A stretch of DNA of 64,000 nucleotides, taken from assembly GCA_019420945.1 (NCBI GenBank), contig JAHZGF010000004.1, positions 1 to 64,000 of the forward strand, given 5' to 3'. Made by a program: the position numbers and the translations under genes. Below, in pieces: positions 26,127-33,141 of the stretch; position 1 is the first letter of the stretch, and every line of letters begins with the position of its first letter. This DNA comes from Clostridiales bacterium (lineage in GTDB: Bacteria; Bacillota; Clostridia; Oscillospirales; Oscillospiraceae). The notes below the pieces were generated by a model that was given only the letters and a program-made list of their open reading frames with translations, ran no database searches and had not been told where the DNA came from.

Positions 26127-26462
26127 ATGCGTAAGAAGGGTAAAAAGGTCATTCGGCCGGCAGGAGACGAACTGATGGACTACCTGAACCGGGGGTTCGC
26201 GATCTGCAACCGGTGCGGGGCGGTGATGGACCGGAGAGAAGACCCAAGAGGAGGTTGTGATATTTACGCCTGCCCGTCCTGCGGATGGGAGATTGACGAG
26301 ATGGAGTACGAGTATGAGAGCGGAGATCCGATGGAGCTCGTACAGGATGAAAGAGGCGATGACTACCTGGTCTTCCGGAACGACATGCCGCCCGCCGGGT
26401 GCAGAGCGTGCGGAGGCCCATACCCCTACTGCAAGCCGTCGTGCAGAATGTTCGACGACTAA
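26127..26462 (+). CDS. Zinc-ribbon protein, 111 aa
   Basis: The second ATG (26127) is eight nt after AGGAGG; the one at 26121 is too close. A zinc ribbon (CNRCGAVMD and CPSCGWEID) is followed by an acidic stretch and a Cys-rich end (CRACGGPYPYCKPSC). Probably a nucleic-acid- or protein-binding accessory factor of the phage; family not recognised. Confidence 0.6.
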   Translation: MRKKGKKVIRPAGDELMDYLNRGFAICNRCGAVMDRREDPRGGCDIYACPSCGWEIDEMEYEYESGDPMELVQDERGDDYLVFRNDMPPAGCRACGGPYPYCKPSCRMFDD

Positions 26463-26477
26463 GCATGACCAACGTAG

Positions 26478-26512
26478 AGGAGGCGCCCTGTAACAGGGGC
26501 TTTTCCTCTTTT
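26478..26512 (+). terminator. Terminator of cassette 11
   Basis: GCCCTG/CAGGGGC stem followed by TTTTCCTCTTTT. Confidence 0.75.
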
Positions 26513-26528
26513 ATATTTGGAGGCAGAC

Positions 26529-26888
26529 ATGCGCTATCACTACGAGAAGCCGCCCATTTATCTTTCCATGTACGGACAGCGCTACTGCTGCGACCATCCG
26601 GTCTATAACCACTGCACCCTGTTCCTTGTCGGCGAACGGGGCCTGGCGGTGATTCAGCAGCGGTACGACCCGGAGACGAAGCACACCTTCTGGGCCGAGG
26701 TAGACGAGTGGCTGACGGACCCATTATATCTGCACCCCCGGTTTCGGGCGTTCTTTGACCGCCGGGCCGGGACGGGTACGGACGGCCTCTACCCCACCGT
26801 GACCATCCGGCAGATCATGTGGGCGCTGAAGATGAAGCCCCTGCCCAAGCAGCCCTGGGAGACGGTCTTCGACCATACGCCGATTTGA
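26529..26888 (+). CDS. Conserved phage protein, 119 aa
   Basis: ATG 26529 follows GGAGG. The sequence has YCCDHPVYNHCTLFLVGERG, AVIQQRYDPETKHTFW and YPTVTIRQIMWALKMKPLPK, a pattern common in Clostridia integrative elements. No known enzymatic motif. The next promoter element overlaps its last codons. Confidence 0.6.
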   Translation: MRYHYEKPPIYLSMYGQRYCCDHPVYNHCTLFLVGERGLAVIQQRYDPETKHTFWAEVDEWLTDPLYLHPRFRAFFDRRAGTGTDGLYPTVTIRQIMWALKMKPLPKQPWETVFDHTPI

Positions 26889-26905
26889 CAACCTCCTTTA
26901 TGAGA
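26876..26905 (+). promoter_or_regulatory. Phage promoter-like element 12
   Basis: TACGCC, 14 nt with ACA, CTTTAT, GAG. It overlaps the end of the preceding gene and precedes the ORF at 26937. Confidence 0.6.
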
Positions 26906-26936
26906 AACCAACTGATTTTGAAAGGGGTTGCGGTTT

Positions 26937-27086
26937 ATGAAAACATTCAAGAACAAGCTGTACGCTGTGGGGCTGATGCTCTGCGGGAGTGTTCCGACAT
27001 TCCTGGAGCAGGACGCCACGGCGCTGGTATTTATCGGGATGATTGCAGTTCCGCTGTTCTTTGCAAAAGAAAACTGGATTTATTAA
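26937..27086 (+). CDS. Very small membrane protein, 49 aa
   Basis: ATG 26937 follows GAAAGGGG. Two hydrophobic stretches (LYAVGLMLCGSVPTFL and ALVFIGMIAVPLFFA) suggest a short hairpin membrane protein, possibly holin-like in shape although it sits far from any lysis gene. Single-gene cassette. Confidence 0.6.
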   Translation: MKTFKNKLYAVGLMLCGSVPTFLEQDATALVFIGMIAVPLFFAKENWIY

Positions 27087-27091
27087 AGGGA

Positions 27092-27122
27092 ACGGCCCAG
27101 ACAAGGGCTTTTCCTTTTATTT
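27092..27122 (+). terminator. Terminator of cassette 12
   Basis: GGCCC/GGGC stem with outer AAAGG/CCTTT pairing, followed by TTTTATTTTT. Confidence 0.65.
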
Positions 27123-27123
27123 T

Positions 27124-27153
27124 TGCGCTTATTTCGCAGCTCCTATTACGGAG
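27124..27153 (+). promoter_or_regulatory. Phage promoter-like element 13
   Basis: TGCGCT, 14 nt with GCA, TATTAC, GGAG. It follows the terminator directly and precedes the ORF at 27184. Confidence 0.65.
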
Positions 27154-27183
27154 AACGATGCTCGTAAAAGGAGGTAAAGGGGC

Positions 27184-27399
27184 ATGGACGAAATGAGACT
27201 GGAATCGAAATTTACAACAGGACTTGTATCAAAAATCGCAAGGACCGTTGTGCGTAAGAAGCTGGGCTACGATATGGATATTCGGCTCAACCGGCTGCGG
27301 ACAACGGTGGTTGATGAAAAGACACACGTACATCTGGACGTCGATCTGGAGCTCACAAAGGAAGAGCTTGACAAATTATTGAAGAGCATCGGGCTCTGA
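27184..27399 (+). CDS. Small hypothetical protein, 71 aa
   Basis: ATG 27184 follows AAAGGAGG. A basic N-terminus (SKIARTVVRKKLGYDMDIRL) is followed by an alternating beta-like stretch (THVHLDVDLELTKEELDKLL). It may be a soluble partner protein; no family recognised. Single-gene cassette. Confidence 0.6.
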   Translation: MDEMRLESKFTTGLVSKIARTVVRKKLGYDMDIRLNRLRTTVVDEKTHVHLDVDLELTKEELDKLLKSIGL

Positions 27400-27403
27400 G
27401 GCA

Positions 27404-27433
27404 GAGGCCCCATAACAGGGGCTTTTGTCTTTC
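27404..27433 (+). terminator. Terminator of cassette 13
   Basis: AGGCCCC/GGGGCTTT stem followed by TGTCTTTCTT. Confidence 0.7.
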
Positions 27434-27434
27434 T

Positions 27435-27464
27435 TCCGCAGATTCCGCAGGTTCTATTGTGGAG
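27435..27464 (+). promoter_or_regulatory. Phage promoter-like element 14 (before a structured RNA)
   Basis: TCCGCA, 14 nt with GCA, TATTGT, GGAG. The closing stem of structured RNA 2 starts one nt after TATTGT. Confidence 0.75.
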
Positions 27465-27535
27465 AGGCATACAGCGAGCTACGAAGCGAGGGTGGTAGTA
27501 GGCAACGCAAGACGGAAACCCACCTGCCTCTCTTA
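27461..27535 (+). ncRNA. Candidate structured RNA 2
   Basis: GAGAGGCA (27462-27469) pairs perfectly with TGCCTCTC (27525-27532). A second stem, GGTGG (27491-27495) with CCACC (27520-27524), stacks directly on its 3' side. The RNA is about the size of a tRNA but lacks any T-arm or D-arm consensus. No ORF of note is present. It lies between two promoter-like elements and just before a tRNA-like gene. Family unknown. Confidence 0.5.
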
Positions 27536-27539
27536 GGTT

Positions 27540-27569
27540 TTCGCAGATTTTGCAATTCCTATTATGGAG
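27540..27569 (+). promoter_or_regulatory. Phage promoter-like element 15 (before a tRNA-like gene)
   Basis: TTCGCA, 14 nt with GCA, TATTAT, GGAG. The tRNA-like gene begins five nt after TATTAT, too close for a start site 6-7 nt downstream of a normal -10 box. Confidence 0.75.
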
Positions 27570-27640
27570 AGGAAGTTAGCTCAATGGTAGAGCGCAGGCT
27601 GAAATGCCTGAGGCCGCCGGTTCGAGTCCGGCACTTTCTC
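27570..27640 (+). tRNA. tRNA-like gene, GAA (Phe) anticodon with a six-nt loop
   Basis: A 71-nt cloverleaf folds with acceptor AGGAAGT/ACTTTCT, D-arm GCTC/GAGC, and T-arm GCCGG-TTCGAGT-CCGGC. The anticodon arm CAGGC/GCCTG closes a loop of only six nt, TGAAAT, which would place GAA (Phe) after U33. Canonical loops have seven. CCA is not encoded. It may be a modified, suppressor-like or decoy tRNA, or a decayed one. Confidence 0.7.
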
Positions 27641-27687
27641 TTTCGCTTTTGCATGGAGAAAAAAACAAGTTTGGAAAGGAGTTTACC

Positions 27688-28251
27688 ATGGAGAAACGGC
27701 CGCTGGACACGGAGCTTGAAGTTCTTTGGAGCGAGCACCTCGAAGACGATGTGTTCTCAGTACGCGCTTACAATGTTCTGGCGCATCGTCTCGGTCTTCG
27801 CACGTTAGGGGATATTTTGAATTTGACCCGCGACGACATTGCAAAGGCGAGGGGCGCTGGGGAAAAGACCCTGGACGACATTGCGAAGCTGGTTCGGTCG
27901 TGCGGATACGAACTGAACGGATTTACGGACGCCGGTCCGGACTGCAAAAAGTGCAAACAGAGGGATTTCCTGCGGCCGGCGCATCAGCACTTTTTCAAAT
28001 TGGCAAGGGAGTTCAACCGCTCGTATCATCATCCCAAGGACCGCGCCTTTGTGTTTCCAAACCGGATTTCCGGAGAGACGGGCTGGGATATTGTAAAGCG
28101 GGCCATATTCGCCACCTATAACGTGTCGAGCATTGCCTCTCTGCCAGACGGGGAGCAGGCGGAAATCAATGAATTTGCGATGGGTCTCACGGATATTCTG
28201 TTCCAACAGCTGCGGGACCGGGCAAAAGAATACAAACGGAGCAATATTTGA
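27688..28251 (+). CDS. Protein with RNA polymerase alpha-CTD-like domain
   Basis: The 187-residue protein starts at ATG 27688 behind GAAAGGAG. Residues about 17-65 match the RNA polymerase alpha-subunit C-terminal domain: FSVRAYNVLAHRLGLRTLGD followed by ARGAGEKTLDDIAKLV, with the helix-hairpin-helix GAGEKTLDDI. The rest includes CKKCKQRD and a helical C-terminus. In bacteria this domain binds UP elements and activators. A free phage copy could redirect host or phage RNA polymerase; that role is inferred. Confidence 0.65.
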   Translation: MEKRPLDTELEVLWSEHLEDDVFSVRAYNVLAHRLGLRTLGDILNLTRDDIAKARGAGEKTLDDIAKLVRSCGYELNGFTDAGPDCKKCKQRDFLRPAHQHFFKLAREFNRSYHHPKDRAFVFPNRISGETGWDIVKRAIFATYNVSSIASLPDGEQAEINEFAMGLTDILFQQLRDRAKEYKRSNI

Positions 28252-28266
28252 AAGGAGAAAATGAGC

Positions 28267-28725
28267 ATGGAAGTTAAAATTGTGGGCGAGATCAAGTTCA
28301 AGACCTGTACCCTCCCGGTGTATCGGGATTTGGACGAGCCCCTGTTCAAGGCGGGGGACGTCGCTGAGCTGATGGACTATGGGCCGAACAATATTTGGAA
28401 CCTGACCAACCTTTGCGAAGAGGACGAGAGGCTGGTGCTGTCATCGGAAGTGGCGGGTCAACACCGGCGGGTGACGTTCCTCACCGAGAGCGGACTCTAC
28501 AACGTCCTCGCCCAGAGTCGGAAGCCGGTTGCCAGGGCGTGGCGGCGGGTCATTGCCGAGGAGTTGATTGCCCTGCGGCGGTCCCGTGGCAAAAATATCT
28601 CGGAGCAGTTCGAGGACTGGGACTACATGGCGGACACCATCTACTTTGACGAGGTGACCGGGCGGCTGATGCGGTCGGTGACTGTTCCTGGCGGGGACGT
28701 GGAGCAGGTCCCCTACGAGCCCTGA
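28267..28725 (+). CDS. BRO-N-type phage antirepressor
   Basis: The second ATG (28267) has better spacing from AAAGGAG than 28261. The 152-residue protein carries the BRO-N pattern: LFKAGDVAELMDYGPNNIWN and FLTESGLYNVLAQSRKPVAR with AWRRVIAEEL. BRO-N proteins act as phage antirepressors or DNA-binding regulators. It has no C-terminal KilA-C-type domain, only a short acidic tail. Confidence 0.8.
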   Translation: MEVKIVGEIKFKTCTLPVYRDLDEPLFKAGDVAELMDYGPNNIWNLTNLCEEDERLVLSSEVAGQHRRVTFLTESGLYNVLAQSRKPVARAWRRVIAEELIALRRSRGKNISEQFEDWDYMADTIYFDEVTGRLMRSVTVPGGDVEQVPYEP

Positions 28726-28729
28726 CGCC

Positions 28730-29041
28730 ATGAAAGCGGAAATTGGATATCCCGACGCGGTCATGGGAGATTTCATCCAGGACCTTATCGGTGACATTGA
28801 GCACAACATGCAGCTTGCTCCGCCCAACGACCAGTATTTCGAGGAGCTCAGCATTCAGAAATTTACCCTGCAACAGCTGCTCCAGGAGATTGGCAGGCAT
28901 GAAGGAGACTCTCCCACCGCCGTAGTAGCGAGATTTGTGGGGAGGATGTCTGCCACGGCAAAAGAGGACGACCCACGGTTCGTCTTTTCTATCTCCAGGG
29001 ACGCGGCCCAGTCCATCCTGGACGGATTATATTTTGACTAA
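28730..29041 (+). CDS. Hypothetical protein, 103 aa
   Basis: It begins five nt after the antirepressor stop and is probably co-transcribed. The protein is acidic and helical (FIQDLIGDIEHNMQLAP, KFTLQQLLQEIGRHEG) with no known motif. Function unknown. Confidence 0.5.
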   Translation: MKAEIGYPDAVMGDFIQDLIGDIEHNMQLAPPNDQYFEELSIQKFTLQQLLQEIGRHEGDSPTAVVARFVGRMSATAKEDDPRFVFSISRDAAQSILDGLYFD

Positions 29042-29058
29042 ACGGAAAAGGAGAAACA

Positions 29059-29523
29059 ATGACTGGAGAAGTTTACATTCATTATGGCGCGGACGCCTTC
29101 GACCCGAGCCATGGGTTTCCGGTGGTAAACACGAAATACTCCTGGGTAAAGCCCCACGGAGGTCTATGGGCATCGAGAAAACGTGCGTCCTACGGCTGGG
29201 CCAAATGGTGCGAGGAGAATTCCTTTCGGGATTGCGCCGCAGAACCCTCATTTCAGTTTATCATGCGAAATCCGGAAAAAGTAGCGGTCATTCATAATTT
29301 GAACGATCTGCGACAGCTTCCGATGGTGAGAGACGTTCCGCCCGGCATGTGGGAGGAAATTGACTTTGTGGAATGTCTGCGGCGAGGAATTGACGCTGTT
29401 GAACTCTGCTGGTATGGGGAGGAATACCAAGACCAGCGGGCCGATGATTTATATCTCGCTTTGTATGGGTGGGACTGTGACTCCATTGTGGTCCTCAACC
29501 CCGACGCAGTGATTCAGATTTAA
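29059..29523 (+). CDS. Conserved phage protein, 154 aa
   Basis: ATG 29059 follows AAAAGGAG. The pattern VYIHYGADAFDPSHGFP, KPHGGLWASRKRASYGW and GWDCDSIVVLNPDAV recurs in Clostridia phages. The KPxGGLW stretch with a later acidic WYGEE faintly suggests an ADP-ribosyltransferase-like fold, but I cannot support that from key residues. Function unknown. Confidence 0.55.
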   Translation: MTGEVYIHYGADAFDPSHGFPVVNTKYSWVKPHGGLWASRKRASYGWAKWCEENSFRDCAAEPSFQFIMRNPEKVAVIHNLNDLRQLPMVRDVPPGMWEEIDFVECLRRGIDAVELCWYGEEYQDQRADDLYLALYGWDCDSIVVLNPDAVIQI

Positions 29524-29544
29524 TACTCGAAAGGAGAAAACATC

Positions 29545-30117
29545 ATGGTTAAGACCTATCTTGATATTCTGAGCGAGCGCGGCATCCGCCCCTTCCTGAC
29601 CGACGAGGCTTTTGAGGAGCTCCAGAAGTTTGACTACAAGAGCCAGTACGCCATTCCCGGCCAGGTAATGCCGGTCTTCAAGCACCCCAACCAGCACAAG
29701 ATCGAGCTGGGCAAGACCACCAATCTGATCGGCGACATGTGCTGGTACGGAGCCAGCATGGAGGAGCTGGTGCGGTCCATCAAGTATGGCATGGTGGTGC
29801 TCGACGCGGACAAACGCCATTTGGACTGGAAGAAGGCCGCCGAGGACTTCGGTATTCAGGAGCTTCTCAAGGAATACCGCCGGTTCCGCCGCAAGCCCAA
29901 GCTGACAGAGCGGGAAAAGCTTGTCATTACCGCTTATACCGGCTATGTTCTGGAGGGTACGGCCGGAAAGGTAGTGGATTTCGTGGAACAGGAGCTGGGT
30001 CATTCCATTCAGACGCCGGAGCCGCCCGAAGTCCCGGTTGTTGTGGAGGTGCGCCGGGCTTTGCAGGAGGAATTCTGCGAGATCTGCCGGAAGCACCACA
30101 TCTTTGATTATATTTAA
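29545..30117 (+). CDS. Phage protein with LTEREKLVITAYTG domain, 190 aa
   Basis: ATG 29545 follows GAAAGGAG. The N-terminal 120 residues are unrecognised; the C-terminal part (LTEREKLVITAYTGYVLEGT, HSIQTPE) resembles the whole 63-residue protein at 51569, so the domain occurs twice in this element. The usual label would be DUF7736-like. Function unknown. Confidence 0.6.
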   Translation: MVKTYLDILSERGIRPFLTDEAFEELQKFDYKSQYAIPGQVMPVFKHPNQHKIELGKTTNLIGDMCWYGASMEELVRSIKYGMVVLDADKRHLDWKKAAEDFGIQELLKEYRRFRRKPKLTEREKLVITAYTGYVLEGTAGKVVDFVEQELGHSIQTPEPPEVPVVVEVRRALQEEFCEICRKHHIFDYI

Positions 30118-30130
30118 GGAGGATACGGAC

Positions 30131-30961
30131 GTGAACGCAAAAACGACCCTGCTCCACGGAGCCGGGAAAGCGGTCAAAAAGGCGGCGCCGACGATATTGA
30201 CCGTTGCCAGCGCGGCGGGGGTGGTGGCCACGGCGGCTCTGGCGGTCAGGGCCACACCCAAGGCCCTCAAGCGCATTGAGGCGGCAAAAGCGGTCAAAAA
30301 GGCGGAAAATGGCGGAAATTTGACCCGAATGGAGACGATAGGAGCCTGCTGGCAATGCTATGTACCGGCGGCGGCCACGGGAATCGCTGTAATCGGGTGT
30401 ATTTTCGGAGCAAATGCCCTCAACCGGCGTCAGCAGGCGGCTCTGGTCAGCGCCTACGCCCTGGTCAGCCGGTCCTACAACGATTACCAGCGCAAGGTCA
30501 AGGAGCTCCACGGCGTAGACGCCCACCGGAGGATCATGGAAGCCTTGGCTGCCGAAAAGAGCAAAAAGCAGCCCATCTACGCGGGCACCCTGATCGGGTC
30601 GTCCTCTCTGGACTTTGAGGACGCCGGCGAGGAAGAGCGGCTATTCTACGACGCCATCTCGGAGCGGTATTTTCAGGCCACCATCAGCCAGGTGCTCCAG
30701 GCCGAATACCACCTCAACCGGAACTTTGCCCTGGGCGGAGGATTCATTACCCTGAACCAGTTTTACGAGTTCCTGGGCATCGAGCCGGTACCCGGCGGGG
30801 ACGAGGTGGGCTGGATGGTTTCGGACGGGCTCTACTGGGTGGACTTTGACCACCAAAAGACCGTGGTAGACGACGGGCTCAACGGCGAGGTGGAGTGCTA
30901 CATCATCGACGCACCCTTCCCGCCGGTAAGCGAGCGTGAATACGAGGACATGGAGCTCTGA
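30131..30961 (+). CDS. DUF6353-like membrane protein, paralog 1
   Basis: The GTG at 30131 follows AAGGAGGATACGGAC. The 276-residue protein has two membrane segments (about 19-40 and 74-95) with the signature ATPKALKRIE and ANALNRRQQAALVSAYAL. Paralogs lie at 31571 and 34413. The C-terminal domain is soluble and acidic (ITLNQFYEFLGIEPV). The family is common in Clostridia phages; its role is unknown, perhaps membrane organisation during infection. Confidence 0.7.
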   Translation: MNAKTTLLHGAGKAVKKAAPTILTVASAAGVVATAALAVRATPKALKRIEAAKAVKKAENGGNLTRMETIGACWQCYVPAAATGIAVIGCIFGANALNRRQQAALVSAYALVSRSYNDYQRKVKELHGVDAHRRIMEALAAEKSKKQPIYAGTLIGSSSLDFEDAGEEERLFYDAISERYFQATISQVLQAEYHLNRNFALGGGFITLNQFYEFLGIEPVPGGDEVGWMVSDGLYWVDFDHQKTVVDDGLNGEVECYIIDAPFPPVSEREYEDMEL

Positions 30962-30965
30962 GGGC

Positions 30966-30995
30966 TCCGCAGAAATTGCATCTCCTATTATGGAG
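30966..30995 (+). promoter_or_regulatory. Phage promoter-like element 16
   Basis: TCCGCA, 14 nt with GCA, TATTAT, GGAG. The 30-bp sequence is identical to element 17. It precedes the ORF at 31025. Confidence 0.75.
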
Positions 30996-31024
30996 AATCT
31001 ATATTTAACAGGAGGTTTGACTTT

Positions 31025-31201
31025 ATGGACTCGAAAACGATATTTAAGGTATTGTCCTTTGTAGGTATGGCCCTGGGCGGGATCGGCACACTGCTGTCCG
31101 CCTGGGCTGACGGAAGGGAGCAGGACGCGATTATCGAGGAGAAGGTAAATGAAGCACTGGCCGCCCGTGAACATGGAGAAAAGGAAAGCGAGGAGCCCTG
31201 A
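31025..31201 (+). CDS. Small membrane protein, 58 aa
   Basis: ATG 31025 follows AGGAGG. One membrane segment (about 8-26, KVLSFVGMALGGIGTLLSAW) is followed by a charged helical tail (IIEEKVNEALAARE). Function unknown. Confidence 0.6.
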   Translation: MDSKTIFKVLSFVGMALGGIGTLLSAWADGREQDAIIEEKVNEALAAREHGEKESEEP

Positions 31202-31220
31202 CCGGGGCTCTTTGCTTTTG
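31191..31220 (+). terminator. Terminator of cassette 16
   Basis: GAGCCC/GGGGCTC stem around the stop codon of the ORF, followed by TTTGCTTTTG. Confidence 0.75.
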
Positions 31221-31235
31221 CAGGAGCCGCTGTCC

Positions 31236-31538
31236 ATGAACGAACGGGCGATCCTCTTTCTCATGGAGGTCCTGAACGGCTTTGAGGAGCCGCCAAGGTC
31301 CGACTGGCCCAGGCACGAGGCGGAGGAAGTCAGCTTTTCCCGCTGGGCGGTGGAGGAGCTGCTGCAACAGGTCTGGGACCACCCGTGGACACTGGCCTCT
31401 GAGACGGTAGAGCGTTTCGCCGCGAAGCTGGGGCTATACGCCGAGACCTGCGTCACGGACCAGCAGCACCGGATCTTTCGGATCGCGGCCGAAACCGTGA
31501 GGGGATTCCTCGATGAGATCGAGAAGCTGGAGCGATGA
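31236..31538 (+). CDS. Hypothetical helical protein, 100 aa
   Basis: ATG 31236 lies about ten nt after AGGAG. The protein is helical and acidic (LFLMEVLNGFEEPPR, VEELLQQVWDHPWTL) with no known motif. It lies between a terminator and paralog 2, so it probably depends on read-through or on an unseen promoter. Confidence 0.5.
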   Translation: MNERAILFLMEVLNGFEEPPRSDWPRHEAEEVSFSRWAVEELLQQVWDHPWTLASETVERFAAKLGLYAETCVTDQQHRIFRIAAETVRGFLDEIEKLER

Positions 31539-31570
31539 AAACATTGATATTTATGAGAGGAGATGGCGTC

Positions 31571-32335
31571 TTGAACAAACAAGCAATTTCAAACGCCCTG
31601 AAAGCGTTGCAGAAAACCGTGAAAAAGCACAGCCCGGAGATTTTGACAGGCATCGGCATCGCCGGGATGACCGCCGCCGCTGTGATGGCGGTCAAGGCCA
31701 CCCCCAAGGCCCTGCGGATGGTGGACGAAAAGGAAATCCGAGACGGAAAGCGCCTGACCACCGGCGAGATCGTCAAGACCACCTGGAAATGTTATATTCC
31801 CCCGGTCGTCGCCGGCGTATGCTCCGCGGCCTGCATCATCGGGGCCAGTTCCATCAGCGCACGGCGCAACGCGGCCCTGGTCACGGCCTACACCATTTCG
31901 GAGACCGCGTTGAAGGAGTACCGGGACAAGGCGGTTGAGGTGGTCGGCGTGAAGAAGGAGCAGGCCATCCGGGACGCGGTGGCCAAGGACAAGCTGGAGA
32001 AGGCCAATGTCAAAGAGCGGGAATTCATTTCCACCGGACGGGGCGAGACCCCCTGTTTCGACCCGCTGACCAACACCTGCTTCAAGTCGGACATCGAGAG
32101 CCTCCGCCGGGCGGAAAACACGCTGAACAAGCGGATGCGGGACGAGGTGAAGATCACCGTCAATGAGTTTCTGATGGAGATAGGCCTGGAGCCCTGCGAC
32201 GACTCTATCGGAGAGACCATGGGGTGGGACATCGACAAGGGCTACATTGAGCTGGACTTCAGCTCCCAGCTGGTGGACGGCGTCCCTTATCTGGTGCTGG
32301 GGCACCGGGTCCCGCCGGTCTATCTGGGCTGGTGA
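31571..32335 (+). CDS. DUF6353-like membrane protein, paralog 2
   Basis: The TTG at 31571 follows GAGAGGAG; an upstream ATG (31535) overlaps the previous gene. The 254-residue protein has two membrane segments (about 24-42 and 72-92) and the signatures KATPKALRMVDEKE and ISARRNAALVTAYTI. The C-terminal half (LRRAENTLNKRMRDE, ITVNEFLMEIGLEPC) aligns with the other paralogs. Function unknown. Confidence 0.65.
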   Translation: MNKQAISNALKALQKTVKKHSPEILTGIGIAGMTAAAVMAVKATPKALRMVDEKEIRDGKRLTTGEIVKTTWKCYIPPVVAGVCSAACIIGASSISARRNAALVTAYTISETALKEYRDKAVEVVGVKKEQAIRDAVAKDKLEKANVKEREFISTGRGETPCFDPLTNTCFKSDIESLRRAENTLNKRMRDEVKITVNEFLMEIGLEPCDDSIGETMGWDIDKGYIELDFSSQLVDGVPYLVLGHRVPPVYLGW

Positions 32336-32337
32336 CA

Positions 32338-32367
32338 TCCGCAGAAATTGCATCTCCTATTATGGAG
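32338..32367 (+). promoter_or_regulatory. Phage promoter-like element 17
   Basis: Identical in sequence to element 16, with TCCGCA, 14 nt with GCA, TATTAT and GGAG. It begins in the stop region of paralog 2 and precedes the ORF at 32408. Confidence 0.75.
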
Positions 32368-32407
32368 AACCATCCAATGAACCTAACTTTATAAGGAGGA
32401 ACTTGAC

Positions 32408-32695
32408 ATGGAAGAGATGAACGCAAGAGTGATGGAGAACGAGGTTATGGACGAGACCGTGGAGGTCGATGAGGCCGTTGACAGCGGAAACGCTGGCGCG
32501 CTGGTCGCAGGAATCGTCGGAGGCTTCCTGGCTTACGCCGTGATTGGCGGGGCGAAGAAGCTCTGGGGGTTTGCGGGCGCCAAGCTGGCCGAGCGGAAGG
32601 CTGCCAGAAAGGCCGGGACCGACGCGGTAGACGTCGAGTACACCGATGTCGAAGAGACTGCGGAGGATTCCGACGAGGGGAACTCTGAAAAGTAA
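32408..32695 (+). CDS. Small membrane protein with acidic ends, 95 aa
   Basis: ATG 32408 follows AAGGAGG. An acidic N-terminus (MENEVMDETVEVDEAVD) leads to one membrane segment (about 30-52, ALVAGIVGGFLAYAVIGGA), a basic stretch and an acidic tail. Function unknown. It is the last clear single-gene cassette of the main array. Confidence 0.65.
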   Translation: MEEMNARVMENEVMDETVEVDEAVDSGNAGALVAGIVGGFLAYAVIGGAKKLWGFAGAKLAERKAARKAGTDAVDVEYTDVEETAEDSDEGNSEK

Positions 32696-32712
32696 GCAGA
32701 AGAGAGGTTCGC

Positions 32713-32755
32713 CGGGGGAGAGTACCTGTTTCAGGTGCTTTCCCTTTTTTGCTTT
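32713..32755 (+). terminator. Terminator of cassette 17
   Basis: GGGAGAGTACCTG pairs with CAGGTGCTTTCCC (one mismatch) around a TTT loop, then TTTTTTGCTTTT. Confidence 0.75.
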
Positions 32756-32775
32756 TGAAAGGAGAAAATTGCATC

Positions 32776-33141
32776 ATGAGAGGTATTTTGAAAAACACCC
32801 TGTTGTTATTGGGCGGTATGGCGCTGGGGAGCCTGGCGACACGGAGAGCGATCCGGTATGCCGTGGAAAACAGGTACGACCGTGTGAAGTACGAAGAGCC
32901 CATCTTTGGGACCGGGGAGGACGCCGAGCAGGTGCTGGACGGGCTCAAGACCCTCATCAGCACCTACGGCAACGCAACGGCGGCGGATTTGTATGAGCTG
33001 GCCGGCATCCACGATTTCAAATACGAGATGACAAGGATTGGCTGGACCTCCGTGGACGGGGCGGAGATCGTCCAGACGGACGACGGCTATATCATCACAC
33101 TCCCCCAGCCCAAGCCCATCACTTACAAGGAGGAACCGTAA
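32776..33141 (+). CDS. Membrane-anchored phage protein, 121 aa
   Basis: ATG 32776 follows GAAAGGAG. A membrane anchor (about 6-21, KNTLLLLGGMALGSLA) is followed by a soluble domain with EDAEQVLDGLKTLISTYGNA and ADLYELAGI. This domain recurs in the next gene (EARGDAELVLDQLES-type), so the two are paralogs. Its stop overlaps the next start. Confidence 0.65.
   Translation: MRGILKNTLLLLGGMALGSLATRRAIRYAVENRYDRVKYEEPIFGTGEDAEQVLDGLKTLISTYGNATAADLYELAGIHDFKYEMTRIGWTSVDGAEIVQTDDGYIITLPQPKPITYKEEP

Noticed and set aside
27461..27535. A second tRNA gene
   Set aside because: The size fits but there is no T-arm, no D-arm and no plausible anticodon loop.
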